Part shown: positions 20,333-29,910 of the stretch, piece by piece
Layout of the letters: every line of letters starts with the position of its first letter
Numbering within the stretch: the stretch's first letter is position 1
NCBI RefSeq assembly: GCF_001999245.1
Contig: NZ_CP019630.1
Location: 1,984,001 to 2,048,000 of the forward strand
From: Roseibium algicola
GTDB lineage: Bacteria > Pseudomonadota > Alphaproteobacteria > Rhizobiales > Stappiaceae
Direction: 5' to 3'
Length of the DNA stretch: 64,000 bases
Notes under the pieces: generated by a model
What the model saw: only the letters and a program-made list of their open reading frames with translations
What the model was told of the DNA's origin: nothing
Database searches by the model: none
Translations under genes and position numbers: made by a program

Positions 20333-22429
20333 ATGCTGGAAGGACCTATCCCTCTTTCTGAATTGCAGCGCCCTGACGCGGCAGCAACCGCCCTTCTGGA
20401 CCATGCCCCGCAAAGCGTCGTCCTGTGCGACGGAAGCTGGCGCATCGCCTACTGGAACCGGGCGAGCGAAACGCTCTATGGCTGGACATCGGCTCAAGTA
20501 CTCGGACAGGAGCTGAACACGCTGCTGCAAAGCCGGCATCCCCAACCCGTCCAGGCCCTGCAGCAAACTTTCGCAACGCACCGGGCCTGGGACGGTGATC
20601 TGGAACGCACCACCGCCTCCGGCAACACTCTCGCCGTCGAAACGACCTGGGCGATGGTGCCAGCGGCAGACGGGCAGTCCGAGTGGATCATCGAATACGG
20701 ACGCGACATCACCGCGTTGAGTGATGCGGAAATCTCCGTCCGCACACTCACCCACCAGTATACGAACGTGTTCCAGGCCATGGCCGCCTCGTTCTGGGAA
20801 CTGGACTTCACCGAAGTCCGCCAGATGATCGGCGGCCTGCTGCAATCCGGCGTCACCGATTTCGCGGCCTATTTTCAAAACCATCCCGAGTTTATCGATG
20901 AGGCCATTGCCCGCACGACGATCCTGGATGTCAACGATGCGACCGTGCGGCTGTTCGGGGGCAAGGACCGGGACGGCATGATCGGCCGGAATATCTCGCC
21001 ATTCTGGCCGCAGGAAAGCCGGACCATCTATGCCCGATCCTTGCTGGCCGCCCTGCGGCGTGAACCGAACCTGCAGACTGAAACCCGGCTGTCGACGCTC
21101 GACGGGCAGTTGATCGATGCGCTCTTCACCGTGTGTTGGCCGGAGGGCCATCATGGTCGTGGCTCGGTTCTGGTCGGTGTCATTGACCTTACCGACCGCG
21201 TCAAGGCGGAAGAGGAACTGAGACAGTCGGAACTGCGTTTCCGCGATCTTTTCCAGGCCATGTCCACGGCCTTGTTCCAGCTCGACACTGCGGGCTTGCT
21301 TGGCTTCTATGACGACTTGCATACCCGAGGCATTACCGACATGGGCTCTCATCTTGACGACCATCCGGAGGATCTCAGGCGCGCCATGGAGGGCTGCGTC
21401 ATCGTTGAGGTCAATACAGCTGCTCTCAAGATACTTGGTGCGGAAACGACAGAGGACCTCGTAGGCCAGACAGTATCCCGCTTCTGGCCTGCGTCCGGTG
21501 ATGAGGCCTTCCGGGCCGTGCTTCAGCACAGCTTCGCCTCGGCAACCCCGTTCGAAGTCCGCGCCCGGAACTGCCGCCTCGACGGAAGCGAGTTCGACAC
21601 GATGTTCCTGGTCAATGCCTCGCCGATCCTGCGGGCAAGGAAGATGACGCTTGTCGGGCTCGTCGACATCACGGATGAAGTCGAGGCAAAGTCCGCCTTG
21701 CAAAAGCTTCAGGCCGAATTCGCGCATGCTTCCCGGCTTTCGGTGCTCGGGGAACTGGCAGCCTCCATCGCCCATGAGGTCAACCAGCCGCTGGCGGCAA
21801 TCGCCGCAAACGGGTCAGCCGCCGGCCGCTGGCTGAAGCGGCCCGACCCCGATCTTGAGGAACTGATGGCCATCAACGAGGCGATGGTCTGCGACGCAAG
21901 GCGCGCGGCCGACATCGTGTCCAGGATCCGCTCCATGGCCACCAAGCGGGAGACCCAGCAGCTTGCAGCACCGGTCAATCGGATCATCGAGGAGGCTCTG
22001 GTTTTTCTTTCCCACGAGCTGCAAGCCCACGGCACAAATACACGAACCGCGCTGAAGGACGGCCTGCCCGATGTCCTTGTCGACCGGGTGCAGATCCAGC
22101 AGGTGGTGGTCAATCTCATTCTCAACGCCGTCCAGGAACTTGCCCGCAAGAACATTCCCTTCCCGCTGATCGAAGTCACGACCTCGCAGGTGGACAACAG
22201 GGTTGTCATCCGCGTGGAAGATACCGGTGCCGGCATTCCGGCGGAGATGCGCGAGCGCATATTCGAAAGCTTCTACACCACCAAACAGACCGGACTTGGC
22301 ATCGGCCTGTCCATCTGCCGCAATATCGTGGAAGGTCATGGCGGCAGGATCCTGGCGGACGGCTCGTCCCTTGGCGGGGCACGGTTCCAGGTGGAGCTGC
22401 CCGTTGCCTCTGCAGCGGTGCAAACATGA
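20333..22429 (+). CDS. Soluble PAS-domain sensor histidine kinase (FixL-like)
   Basis: 698 residues with no membrane helices. Three PAS-type modules lie at about 20-130, 145-290 and 305-450; the latter two share an ARTTILDVND or GCVIVEVNTAAL strand and appear duplicated. The HisKA box has the phospho-acceptor H481 in SIAHEVNQPL, and the ATPase domain shows NLILNAVQEL, DTGAGIP and GLGIGLSICRNIV. This H-box class belongs to FixL/TodS-like kinases. It is the last gene of the operon with two response regulators and is followed by a terminator. Confidence 0.92.
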   Translation: MLEGPIPLSELQRPDAAATALLDHAPQSVVLCDGSWRIAYWNRASETLYGWTSAQVLGQELNTLLQSRHPQPVQALQQTFATHRAWDGDLERTTASGNTLAVETTWAMVPAADGQSEWIIEYGRDITALSDAEISVRTLTHQYTNVFQAMAASFWELDFTEVRQMIGGLLQSGVTDFAAYFQNHPEFIDEAIARTTILDVNDATVRLFGGKDRDGMIGRNISPFWPQESRTIYARSLLAALRREPNLQTETRLSTLDGQLIDALFTVCWPEGHHGRGSVLVGVIDLTDRVKAEEELRQSELRFRDLFQAMSTALFQLDTAGLLGFYDDLHTRGITDMGSHLDDHPEDLRRAMEGCVIVEVNTAALKILGAETTEDLVGQTVSRFWPASGDEAFRAVLQHSFASATPFEVRARNCRLDGSEFDTMFLVNASPILRARKMTLVGLVDITDEVEAKSALQKLQAEFAHASRLSVLGELAASIAHEVNQPLAAIAANGSAAGRWLKRPDPDLEELMAINEAMVCDARRAADIVSRIRSMATKRETQQLAAPVNRIIEEALVFLSHELQAHGTNTRTALKDGLPDVLVDRVQIQQVVVNLILNAVQELARKNIPFPLIEVTTSQVDNRVVIRVEDTGAGIPAEMRERIFESFYTTKQTGLGIGLSICRNIVEGHGGRILADGSSLGGARFQVELPVASAAVQT

Positions 22430-22430
22430 T

Positions 22431-22454
22431 CGGGAGGACGCTGCCGTCCTCCCG
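22431..22454 (+). terminator. Terminator of the FixJ-type phosphorelay operon
   Basis: Perfect 10-bp stem CGGGAGGACG / CGTCCTCCCG with a CTGC loop, starting 2 bp after the kinase stop codon and followed by TTTAT. It lies between convergent genes. Confidence 0.8.
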
Positions 22455-22477
22455 TTTATCTGGCTGAAACCAAGTCC

Positions 22478-23452
22478 TCACGCCGGCTGGACGAAGAACT
22501 CCAGAAGATCGGGATTGACGATATCCGGATGGGTCGTTGCAAGGCCGTGCGGCAGCCCCTCATAGACCTTCAGCGTGCCCTTCGGCAGCAGCTTGATGCT
22601 TTCCAGCGCCGAGGCCCCGATCGGGACGATCTGGTCGTCGTCGCCGTGCATGACCAGAACCGGGATATCGATTTTTTTCAGGTCTTCCGTGAAGTCGGTC
22701 TGAGAAAACGCCTTGATGCAGTCGTAATGAGCCTTTGCTCCCCCCATCATGCCCTGGCGCCACCAATTGTCGACGATGCCCTGGCTGACAACGGCACCCG
22801 GCCGGTTGAAACCGTAAAACGGGCCTGCCGGAATATCGTGGAAGAACTGCGAACGGTTGGCCAGAAAGGTTTCCCGGAAACCGTCGAACACTTCCAGCGG
22901 CAAACCGCCCGGATTGGCCGCTGTCTTGACCATCAGCGGCGGCACAGCACCCAGCAACACTGCCTTTGAAGCACGGGCTGTGCCGTGACGGCCGAGGTAG
23001 CGGGCCACCTCGCCACCGCCGGTGCTGTGGCCGACGTGGATGACGTTTTGCAGGTCCAACGCTTCCACCAGCGCCTTCACGTCATCGGCGTAAGTGTCCA
23101 TCTCGTTGCCGTCGAAGGTCTGGGTCGAACGGCCGTGGCCGCGCCGGTCGTGCGCCAGCACCCGGTACCCCTTCGCCAGAAAGAACATCATCTGGGCGTC
23201 CCAGTCATCGGCAGAAAGCGGCCAGCCGTGGTGAAACAGGATCGGCTGGGCGTTTTTCGGACCCCAATCCTTGTAAAAGATTTCGGTGCCGTCTGCGGTG
23301 GTAACGAATTGCGCGGTCATCTGGCTTGTTCCCCTGATTTCTTCCGCCGTGGCGGGGGTCGGTTGCATAACGATGGATACGGCCCCGCCGATCGCGGGGG
23401 CCGATGCCAGTCCTTCAAGAACGAAGCGTCGCGTGACAGATTTCATGGACAT
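22478..23452 (-). CDS. Exported alpha/beta hydrolase (non-heme chloroperoxidase type)
   Basis: 324 residues from the ATG at 23452. The N-terminus carries a Tat-like signal (TRRFVLEGL, then a hydrophobic stretch and a cut near TPATA). The mature part is typical of cofactor-free haloperoxidase/esterase hydrolases: [20 protein letters not shown], the GHSTGG nucleophile elbow, HGDDDQIVP and LPHGLATTH for the histidine. A repeat matching the one upstream of the 18270 hydrolase lies 97 bp upstream. The two hydrolase genes flank the FixJ-type system on both sides. Confidence 0.88.
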   Translation of the reverse strand: MSMKSVTRRFVLEGLASAPAIGGAVSIVMQPTPATAEEIRGTSQMTAQFVTTADGTEIFYKDWGPKNAQPILFHHGWPLSADDWDAQMMFFLAKGYRVLAHDRRGHGRSTQTFDGNEMDTYADDVKALVEALDLQNVIHVGHSTGGGEVARYLGRHGTARASKAVLLGAVPPLMVKTAANPGGLPLEVFDGFRETFLANRSQFFHDIPAGPFYGFNRPGAVVSQGIVDNWWRQGMMGGAKAHYDCIKAFSQTDFTEDLKKIDIPVLVMHGDDDQIVPIGASALESIKLLPKGTLKVYEGLPHGLATTHPDIVNPDLLEFFVQPA

Positions 23453-23548
23453 GTTGTTCCCCGTAGCTGATGCAGGCGGTGCCTGCGGTGACGTCATCAG
23501 CCTGCGGGAAAGGGCACCGTGGAACCATTGTACGGCAGGTCTTACCGC

Positions 23549-23564
23549 TCATACATCGGTATGG
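23549..23564. promoter_or_regulatory. Inverted repeat TCATAC-N4-GTATGG, site 2
   Basis: Matches site 1 (19244-19259) in 11 of the 12 arm positions. It lies 97 bp upstream of the exported alpha/beta hydrolase. The paired placement of the two sites before the two hydrolase genes flanking the FixJ-type operon suggests common control by that regulator. Confidence 0.55.
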
Positions 23565-23632
23565 TTGTATTTAACCCCGTGTTTGATTGAAGCTGGTGTT
23601 GAGCCAATTTCGTCAACGAAAGCCAGCTTGTT

Positions 23633-23651
23633 TCATGAGTCCTTCTCATCA
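23633..23651. promoter_or_regulatory. LysR-type box (T-N11-A), site 4
   Basis: TCATGA-N7-TCATCA, one mismatch from the perfect repeat, located 108 bp upstream of the RibD-like reductase. It places this distant reductase in the same likely LysR regulon as the 5.5-10.6 kb cluster. Confidence 0.55.
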
Positions 23652-23759
23652 GTGCAAGCTGGGCTCAGGGCATATTTTCCATCCGGTCTGCGGGGTAATG
23701 TGTCAGCTCCAAATTCGACTTGCCTCCCAAGCGCCTTGAAACCGGAAGCAACGCATCAA

Positions 23760-24473
23760 ATGCAACGACCTTTCATCATCTGCCACATGATCACCTCTCT
23801 CGACGGCCGCCTCCTTCCCGGTCGCTGGCCGGTAAGCGAGGAAGAAGTCATGACAGCCTATGAAAGCGCTGCCGAACGTCTGGACAGTGACGGCTGGATT
23901 GTCGGTCGGCGCACAATGGAAGATTTCATTGCCTCAGCTGAACCCTGCATCTCTACAGGTCCGGTTCCGCGTCCGGATCTCATAGCCGGCTCTTCTGGAA
24001 ACAAGGTCGCAATCTGCTTTGACCGCTCCGGGCGTCTACGCCCCGAAACCGGAGACCTCGACGGCGATCATCTCGTGATCGTGCTCTCGGAAAGAGTTGC
24101 AGACGACCATGTCCAGGACCTGAACGCCCGCGGTATTTCCGTTTTCTTTGCCGGTGCGGAGGGAACCGACCTGTCCGGTGCGCTGACAAGGATTTCGGAA
24201 GCCTTCGATTGCCGGCGTCTGTTGCTGGAAGGCGGCAGTACTCTCAACGGCGCGTTTCTGGCAGCCGACATGATCGATGAAACCAGCACACTCGTCTTCC
24301 CGGTTATTGATGGACAGAGCGGCATTCCAGCCATTTACGAGCATACGCAACCGTGTGATGCCCGCAGGCTCGAACTCATCTCCTCCAGCACATTCGACGA
24401 CGGAACCATCTGGATCCGCCACAAGGTGATCCGGGAGACATCCCATCGAGACCGGAATGACAGTGACATCTGA
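23760..24473 (+). CDS. RibD C-terminal / dihydrofolate reductase-like oxidoreductase
   Basis: 237 residues beginning MQRPFIICHMITSLDGRLL, which is the typical N-terminus of the RibD_C/DHFR-like reductase domain. WIVGRRTMEDF and LLLEGGSTLNGAFL are the NADPH-site and substrate-loop motifs. There is no deaminase domain, so it is not a full RibD. The true substrate is unknown. The start at 23760 was chosen because homology begins there. A LysR-type box lies upstream. Confidence 0.85.
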   Translation: MQRPFIICHMITSLDGRLLPGRWPVSEEEVMTAYESAAERLDSDGWIVGRRTMEDFIASAEPCISTGPVPRPDLIAGSSGNKVAICFDRSGRLRPETGDLDGDHLVIVLSERVADDHVQDLNARGISVFFAGAEGTDLSGALTRISEAFDCRRLLLEGGSTLNGAFLAADMIDETSTLVFPVIDGQSGIPAIYEHTQPCDARRLELISSSTFDDGTIWIRHKVIRETSHRDRNDSDI

Positions 24474-24606
24474 ATCTCATCCCCCTGCCGGGGCCCTGAT
24501 CATCATAGCCTTCGCGACGTTCCTTGCACTCGTCGTCTTCACCGCGCCGCTGACGACGCTGGAAGCGATGACACGTGAACTGCACCTGTCGTCGGCTTCT
24601 CGCTGA
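24457..24606 (+). pseudogene. 5' remnant of an MFS transporter
   Basis: An ATG 17 bp inside the end of the reductase gene opens a 49-residue frame with one strong membrane helix (ALIIIAFATFLALVVFTAPL) and then TTLEAMTRELHLSS. This matches the N-terminus of major facilitator drug exporters, where the first helix is followed by such a periplasmic loop. The frame stops immediately afterwards and no later transporter sequence is found, so about 350 residues are missing. The overlap suggests it was translationally coupled to the reductase before being lost. Confidence 0.6.
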
Positions 24607-24620
24607 TGATTTATGGTGCT

Positions 24621-24653
24621 CCCTGCGCTTTTGCGCAGGGGGGGCGCCCCCCC
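24621..24653. repeat. Competing GC-rich hairpins downstream of the MFS remnant
   Basis: CCCTGCGC-TTTT-GCGCAGGG (24621-24640) is a perfect 8-bp stem. It overlaps a second palindrome, seven G then CG then seven C (24638-24653). The two structures exclude each other. The site lies between the MFS remnant and the convergent histidine kinase gene and may act as a terminator or mark the deletion scar. Confidence 0.5.
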
Positions 24654-24718
24654 TGCCTGTTGACGTCAAGAATGTGGATAGGCACGCACCGTGACGACGG
24701 AACGCCAGGCATGGGTCC

Positions 24719-26125
24719 CTACTGACAAGGTACGGTCAAAACGGCACGCAGGCCCGGCTTGTTCGGTTCCAGCCGAATGTCGCCGCCGTGCTGGCGGGCG
24801 ACGGCGCGGGCAATCGACAGGCCGAGGCCGGTGCCTCCGGTGTCCCGGTTTCTTGACTGTTCCAGCCGGAAAAAGGGCAGAAAGACCTGTTCCAGATCCG
24901 CGTCCGGAATCCCCGGACCGGTGTCGGCGACAGTGATCACGACTGCCGATGGTGTCCTTTTGCAGGAAACGGAAGCTTTGCCTGCGTATTGGCAGGCGTT
25001 CTCGACGAGATTACGGACGGCGCGCCTGATGCCGTCCGGGCGGCACCGGCAGGAAATCCCGTCAGCTTCCTCAAAATCGATATCGAGACCGAGTTCCCTC
25101 ATGTCGTCGCAAAGGCTCTCCAGGAGCGAGCCCATGTCCACCAGCCTTGTCTTTTCGGTGGCGGCATCCGCTCTGGCGAAAGACAGCGTGGCATCGGTCA
25201 TCGATTTCATGTCGTCGATGGTTTCGGTCAGCCGGTCACGCAGTTGCGGGTCTCCAATCTGTTCGACACGCAACCGCATCGTCGTGAGCGGGGTCCTGAG
25301 ATCATGGCCGATTGCCGCCAGCATCTGTGTCCGGTCTTCAACGAACCGGCGCAGCCGTTCCTGCATCTGGTTGAAGGTGCCGCACAATCTTGCAATGTCG
25401 CGGGGCCCGCGTTCCGGCACAGGTGCGCTTTCCTCACCGCGGCCGATTTTTTCCGCCGCATCGGCGAGCGCACTGAGAGGCTGGGCAATGCGGCGGGTCG
25501 CAAAGATGCCGAACAGACAAAGAGCAATCCCTGTCGCAATAGTCGAGACGAGCGATTGATAAGTGCCGTCGTTGGGGATGTGGGTCTTGTAGAAAACCGC
25601 GTTCAGCCAGCTTCCATCGGCAAGCTCCACGACGATGCCAAGACCGATCTGGTCCCTGAACGGCAGGACGCTTGCCGCTTGCGGGCAGGTCCACAGCGGG
25701 TTTTCCATGGCAGACCAGCCCTCGAAGGATTTGCGCTGCACGAATTCCTCGGAAGCCGTATTGCTCACCGTTGCTGCCTGAGGGGGGGGCTTCAATATAT
25801 CGGAGAGCGGCGTCAGAAGCTCGTTTCGGGCAACGATGTACCAGTTCCGTCCTTCCGGTCTCGGATCATCGGCGCTTCGCCAGAACCTTGTGTAGGTCGT
25901 AGCGCTGGCAAGCAGTACATTTGTCTTGAAGTCCTCCGTCATTGTCTGGATCACTTCGCATAGCGCTGACGTGCGACTGACGAACTCACTTTCGGCGGCT
26001 TCCTTGAGGGCCGCCCTGCGGCTGTTCCAGGAAAGCGCGAAGCCGATGCACTGACCAAGAACCAGCGCGATCAGCATGAGGCCGATGATCTGGCGGCCGA
26101 GACTGCGTTTCCACCAGCTGATCAT
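24719..26125 (-). CDS. Membrane sensor histidine kinase (EnvZ/OmpR class)
   Basis: 468 residues. One membrane helix at about 11-31, a periplasmic sensor of about 155 residues, a second helix near 190-208, a HAMP linker at 211-263, the HisKA H-box with H274 (AAIGHDLRTPL), and an ATPase domain with NLVENACQYAG, DTGPGIPDAD and GGTGLGLSIAR. It should phosphorylate the adjacent response regulator, whose stop codon overlaps this start codon by 4 bp. The divergent molybdenum hydroxylase genes are possible targets. Confidence 0.93.
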   Translation of the reverse strand: MISWWKRSLGRQIIGLMLIALVLGQCIGFALSWNSRRAALKEAAESEFVSRTSALCEVIQTMTEDFKTNVLLASATTYTRFWRSADDPRPEGRNWYIVARNELLTPLSDILKPPPQAATVSNTASEEFVQRKSFEGWSAMENPLWTCPQAASVLPFRDQIGLGIVVELADGSWLNAVFYKTHIPNDGTYQSLVSTIATGIALCLFGIFATRRIAQPLSALADAAEKIGRGEESAPVPERGPRDIARLCGTFNQMQERLRRFVEDRTQMLAAIGHDLRTPLTTMRLRVEQIGDPQLRDRLTETIDDMKSMTDATLSFARADAATEKTRLVDMGSLLESLCDDMRELGLDIDFEEADGISCRCRPDGIRRAVRNLVENACQYAGKASVSCKRTPSAVVITVADTGPGIPDADLEQVFLPFFRLEQSRNRDTGGTGLGLSIARAVARQHGGDIRLEPNKPGLRAVLTVPCQ

Positions 26126-26850
26126 GTTATTTCCACGTCCACACCAAGGCTGTAGCCACCGCCCCAGTGGGTCTGGATGATCCTCGGGTTCTTTGGATTG
26201 GCCTCGATCTTCTTGCGCAGGCGGCTGACCTGATTGTCGATGCTGCGATCGAAGGGTTCGGCTTCCTTGCCCACCGTAAGGTCCAGCAATTTTTCCCGGG
26301 TCAGCACCGCTTTGGGATTTTCCAGAAACACTTTCAAAAGCCGGAAATCGACCGTGCTCAATGCAACCGTCAGACCATCACTCCGCTCCAGCTCACGCCT
26401 GCCGAGGTCGAGCGTCCACTGATCGAAACGGATTGTCTCCTTGGAAAACTTGCCACGATTGAAAGGTACATTGTCCACTCTGCGCAACACCGCCCTGATA
26501 CGGGCCAGAACTTCCCGCGGGTTGAAAGGTTTGACGACATAATCGTCGGCCCCCATTTCCAGACCCAGGATCCTGTCCGTATCCTCGGCAAGAGCGGTCA
26601 GGAAGATGACCGGAACCTGCGTCTCAGACCGCAAGTTGCGACAGATCTCCAGTCCGTCTTCGCCCGGCATCATCACATCAAGCAGTATGAGATCCGGGGC
26701 GTTGTACTTCAGCACCTTTCTGAGCGCGTCCCCACCATCGGCAAGGCTGACCCGGTAGCCATGGCCTGTCAGGTAGTCCCCGATCAGGTCGCGGATTTCC
26801 CGGTGGTCGTCGACGATGACGATATGCGGCTTGTCTTTCATGATGCTCAT
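26122..26850 (-). CDS. OmpR-family response regulator
   Basis: 242 residues if started at 26850; an ATG at 26841 is nearly as good and neither has a strong ribosome-binding site. The receiver domain has DD at 14-15, phospho-acceptor D58 (LLDVMMPGEDG) and the lysine in VVKPFNPRE. The C-terminal winged helix is OmpR-type (LSTVDFRLLKVFLENP, then RSIDNQVSRLRKKIE). It is co-transcribed with the kinase and faces the molybdenum hydroxylase genes across a 291-bp control region. Confidence 0.93.
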   Translation of the reverse strand: MSIMKDKPHIVIVDDHREIRDLIGDYLTGHGYRVSLADGGDALRKVLKYNAPDLILLDVMMPGEDGLEICRNLRSETQVPVIFLTALAEDTDRILGLEMGADDYVVKPFNPREVLARIRAVLRRVDNVPFNRGKFSKETIRFDQWTLDLGRRELERSDGLTVALSTVDFRLLKVFLENPKAVLTREKLLDLTVGKEAEPFDRSIDNQVSRLRKKIEANPKNPRIIQTHWGGGYSLGVDVEIT

Positions 26851-27016
26851 CCCGGCAGAACACCCCATGAATAGCCCAGATCGAAGCGCCGGCCACGTCG
26901 GCAAATGTATCAAATGTGGCATACATGTCCGGTTGATGCCGGTTCCGGGTGCCAACAGAGAGCAGCTTTGCTTGCCCGGTCATCCTCGTCGGCGCAGGTG
27001 GCTGCGCGTCCGCCGC

Positions 27017-27034
27017 GATACAAACGATACAAAC
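27017..27034. promoter_or_regulatory. Tandem direct repeat GATACAAAC x2 between the OmpR-type regulator and the hydroxylase genes
   Basis: Two exact, adjacent 9-bp copies lie 108 bp upstream of the 2Fe-2S subunit gene. A related inverted GATACATTT is near 26902-26910. Tandem half-sites are typical for dimeric OmpR-family regulators, so control by the adjacent regulator is plausible but unproven. Confidence 0.4.
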
Positions 27035-27141
27035 GCTCGCTCTCCCGGCACATCCCTGCGACGTCTCTCCCTCAGTTTTTGTCGATGACCACGCCGGCGA
27101 CGGCCAGGCGTCGGCATCAACGAGAGCAAAGGAGTTGTTGG

Positions 27142-27603
27142 ATGGCTGTGACATTCGAACTCAACGGCAAAGAGGTGACGTATGACGGCGACCCGGAAAC
27201 GCCTCTTCTCTGGGTGATCCGGGACGAATACGGTCTCACCGGAACGAAATTCGGTTGCGGCATTGCCCAGTGCGGCGCCTGCACCGTTCACGTTGACGGC
27301 ATGGGCCAGAGGGCCTGCATCACTTCGGTCGAAAGCATTGACGGTCAGTCCGTGCGGACGATCGAAGGTCTCGTCGACGAGGTGTCCGTGGCGGTCAAGG
27401 ATGCCTGGAGCAACTTCAACGTTCCCCAATGCGGCTATTGCCAGTCCGGTCAGGTGATGTCCGCCATCGATCTGCTGCAACACAATCCGAACCCGAGCGA
27501 TGAGGATATCGACGACGCCATGTCCGGCAACATCTGCCGCTGCGCGTCCTACGTCCGCATTCGCCATGCAATCCAGCGTGCCGCTGAAACCCTGAGGACC
27601 TGA
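27142..27603 (+). CDS. 2Fe-2S subunit of a xanthine-oxidase-family molybdenum hydroxylase (isoquinoline 1-oxidoreductase alpha-like)
   Basis: 153 residues from the ATG at 27142, with AAAGGAG upstream. The N-terminal plant-type ferredoxin cluster uses C39, C44, C47 and C59 ([11 protein letters not shown]). The C-terminal helical domain holds the second cluster with C97, C100, C132 and C134 (QCGYCQSGQ and GNICRC). It passes electrons from the molybdenum subunit encoded 1 bp downstream. No FAD subunit is present, as in isoquinoline 1-oxidoreductase and related aldehyde dehydrogenases that feed electrons to cytochromes. Confidence 0.94.
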   Translation: MAVTFELNGKEVTYDGDPETPLLWVIRDEYGLTGTKFGCGIAQCGACTVHVDGMGQRACITSVESIDGQSVRTIEGLVDEVSVAVKDAWSNFNVPQCGYCQSGQVMSAIDLLQHNPNPSDEDIDDAMSGNICRCASYVRIRHAIQRAAETLRT

Positions 27604-27604
27604 G

Positions 27605-29779
27605 ATGAACACACCCCTGACACGACGGTCCTTCCTGTCCCGCATCGGCGGCGGACTTGTCATATCCATGGTGCTTCCGACCCAAAGCTTCGGTCAGGCG
27701 ATCCGGCGGATGAGCCCCGCAGAGATGCGGGATTTGCCGGCAGCACCCAATGCCTTCCTGAAAATCGCTCCCGACAACACCGTCACCGTGATTTCCAAGC
27801 ATATCGAATTCGGACAAGGAACATTCACCGGTCTGGCAACACTCGCTGCCGAAGAACTGGATGCGGACTGGGACCAGATGCGCGTCGAGGCAGCGCCTGC
27901 GGATGTCGAGCTTTATGCCAATCTCAACATGGGCATGCAGGGAACGGGCGGCTCATCGGCGATGGCCAACAGCTATTACCAGATGCGCAAGGCAGGCGCG
28001 GCTGCCCGGGCGATGCTTGTTGCCACTGCCGCACGCCTCTGGAACGTACCGGAAAAGGAAATCGACGTGAAATCCGGGATCGTGCGTCACGCACCCAGTG
28101 GCCGGACATCCGGATTCGGAGCCCTCGCCGAAACCGCGGCGCAGATGCCGCCCGTCACTGAGCCGGTTCTCAAGAATCCTGCCGACTTCACGCTGATCGG
28201 CAGCGATCTCAGGCGTGTGGATGGTCTCGAAAAATCGTCCGGTCAGGCAATCTACACCATCGACATGACGTTGGACGGAATGGTCCACAGCTCCATCCTG
28301 CACCCGCCGGTCTTTGGCGCAACGGTATCACGCGTCGATGCCGCGGCCGCGCTCGGCCTGCCGGGGGTGCTGGCCGTTCACGAGGTCGGGCGCGGCGTCG
28401 TGGTGATTGCCCGCACGCGCTACGCGGCCATGCAGGGCAAGGCGGCCCTGGAGGTCGAATGGGACTTGACCAAGGCTGAAACGCGCAGCAGCGAAGAGAT
28501 GTTCACCACCTACGCCGCAGCTGCCCAGACCCCCGGTGCAGAAGCCGAAAAGCGTGGTGAAGGTGACATGCCGCTGAAGGACGCCGCGCGGCAGATCGAA
28601 GCGGAATACCGATTCCCTTTCCTCGCTCATGCACCGATGGAACCCATGGGTGCGGTGGTCGACCTGACACCGGAAAAGGTCGACATCTGGATGGCCAGCC
28701 AGCTCGTCACACGTGACCAGCGCGAGATCGAGAAAGTGCTCGCGTTCAAGCCGGAACAGGTCGAAATTCATACCATGCTTGCCGGCGGCAGCTTCGGGCG
28801 CCTTGGAACACCGGATGCGGAATTCGCTGCCGAAGCCGTAGGCGTTGCCAAGGTCTGGGGTCAGGGACCGGTCAAGCATCTCTGGTACAGGGAAAACGAT
28901 ATCCGAGGCGGACGCTACAGGCCGATGTGCGTTCACAAATTGCGCGGCGGTGTGGACGATGCTGGCAACATCTCGACCTGGGACCAGGTCATCGCCGTTC
29001 AGTCCTTTCTGAAAGGGACAGCCTTTGATGGAGCCGTGCGCAACGGGATCGACAGATCCGCCGTCGAAGGTGCGATGGGTATGCCTTATGCAATCCCAAA
29101 TCTTCGTGTCGGGCTGCATCTGATGGAAAACGGGGTCAGCGCCAATTTCTGGCGTTCTGTCGGCAGCAGTCACACGTGTTATGCGGTCGAGACATTCCTC
29201 GATGATCTTCTGGAACTTGGCGGGCGCGACCCTGTTGCCGGTCGCCTTGCATTGATCTCCGAAGAAGAGCCGCGGTTGCGAAGAGTTCTCGAGCAGGTCG
29301 CCGACATGGCAAACTGGTCCGGTGCCAGCAGAGGCGGCGACAGGGCGATGGGCGTTGCAATCGCCAGATGTTTCCGCAGCTACGTTGCAGAAATCGCCGA
29401 AGTCTCGCGCGGCGAGGACGGATTGCCAAAGGTGCACAAGGTCTGGTGCGCGATCGACTGCGGCGTTGCCATCAACCCGGACCTGATCCGGGCTCAGCTG
29501 GAAGGCGGGGTCGGCTACGCTCTAGGCGCTGCCATGTATGACGAAATCACCATTGATGCGAACGGGCAGCCGGAACAGTCGAACTTCGACACTTACCGGT
29601 CGCTGCGGCTGTCCGAAATGCCGGAAGTCGAGGTTTCGATCATCAAATCGCAGGCCGACCCGACCGGGGTCGGTGAACCGGGTGTACCGCCTGTTGCTCC
29701 CGCTGTCGCCAATGCCTGGAAAAAGCTCACCGGCTCCCGCATACGGACCCTCCCCTTCACAAGAGGCATATCCACTTAA
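27605..29779 (+). CDS. Molybdopterin-binding subunit of a xanthine-oxidase-family hydroxylase (isoquinoline 1-oxidoreductase beta-like), Tat-exported
   Basis: 724 residues with a twin-arginine signal ([19 protein letters not shown]), so the complex is expected in the periplasm, carrying the unsignalled 2Fe-2S partner along. Molybdopterin-binding segments include [20 protein letters not shown], the GGSFGR loop and [13 protein letters not shown], where the glutamate in GEPG is the expected base. It should hydroxylate an N-heteroaromatic or aldehyde substrate. A strong terminator follows. Confidence 0.93.
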   Translation: MNTPLTRRSFLSRIGGGLVISMVLPTQSFGQAIRRMSPAEMRDLPAAPNAFLKIAPDNTVTVISKHIEFGQGTFTGLATLAAEELDADWDQMRVEAAPADVELYANLNMGMQGTGGSSAMANSYYQMRKAGAAARAMLVATAARLWNVPEKEIDVKSGIVRHAPSGRTSGFGALAETAAQMPPVTEPVLKNPADFTLIGSDLRRVDGLEKSSGQAIYTIDMTLDGMVHSSILHPPVFGATVSRVDAAAALGLPGVLAVHEVGRGVVVIARTRYAAMQGKAALEVEWDLTKAETRSSEEMFTTYAAAAQTPGAEAEKRGEGDMPLKDAARQIEAEYRFPFLAHAPMEPMGAVVDLTPEKVDIWMASQLVTRDQREIEKVLAFKPEQVEIHTMLAGGSFGRLGTPDAEFAAEAVGVAKVWGQGPVKHLWYRENDIRGGRYRPMCVHKLRGGVDDAGNISTWDQVIAVQSFLKGTAFDGAVRNGIDRSAVEGAMGMPYAIPNLRVGLHLMENGVSANFWRSVGSSHTCYAVETFLDDLLELGGRDPVAGRLALISEEEPRLRRVLEQVADMANWSGASRGGDRAMGVAIARCFRSYVAEIAEVSRGEDGLPKVHKVWCAIDCGVAINPDLIRAQLEGGVGYALGAAMYDEITIDANGQPEQSNFDTYRSLRLSEMPEVEVSIIKSQADPTGVGEPGVPPVAPAVANAWKKLTGSRIRTLPFTRGIST

Positions 29780-29791
29780 ACATTCCCCGGA

Positions 29792-29817
29792 GGCCGCCAG
29801 AGATGGCGGCCTTTTTT
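29792..29817 (+). terminator. Rho-independent terminator of the hydroxylase operon
   Basis: Perfect 7-bp stem GGCCGCC / GGCGGCC with an AGAGAT loop followed by six T, 13 bp after the stop codon. Confidence 0.92.
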
Positions 29818-29910
29818 GCCAAACCTTCAGAGTTTCGACAATTGTCATGGAAGGTCCACTACGCAATGATCTCGCTGTAATCGGCTCGGAACCGGGTGAG
29901 GAGGAGCGGC

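Larger units (their letters stand above)
23453..23759. other. Divergent intergenic region with two operator-like elements
   Basis: This 307-bp region separates the exported hydrolase (minus) from the RibD-like reductase (plus). It holds the TCATAC-N4-GTATGG repeat (23549-23564) and a LysR-type box (23633-23651). No gene is seen in it; the open frame running in from 23286 is non-coding upstream of 23760. Confidence 0.7.

Noticed and set aside
27017..27034. Tandem GATACAAAC as the start of a CRISPR-like or satellite array
   Set aside because: Only two copies exist and there are no spacers; a regulator site is more likely.
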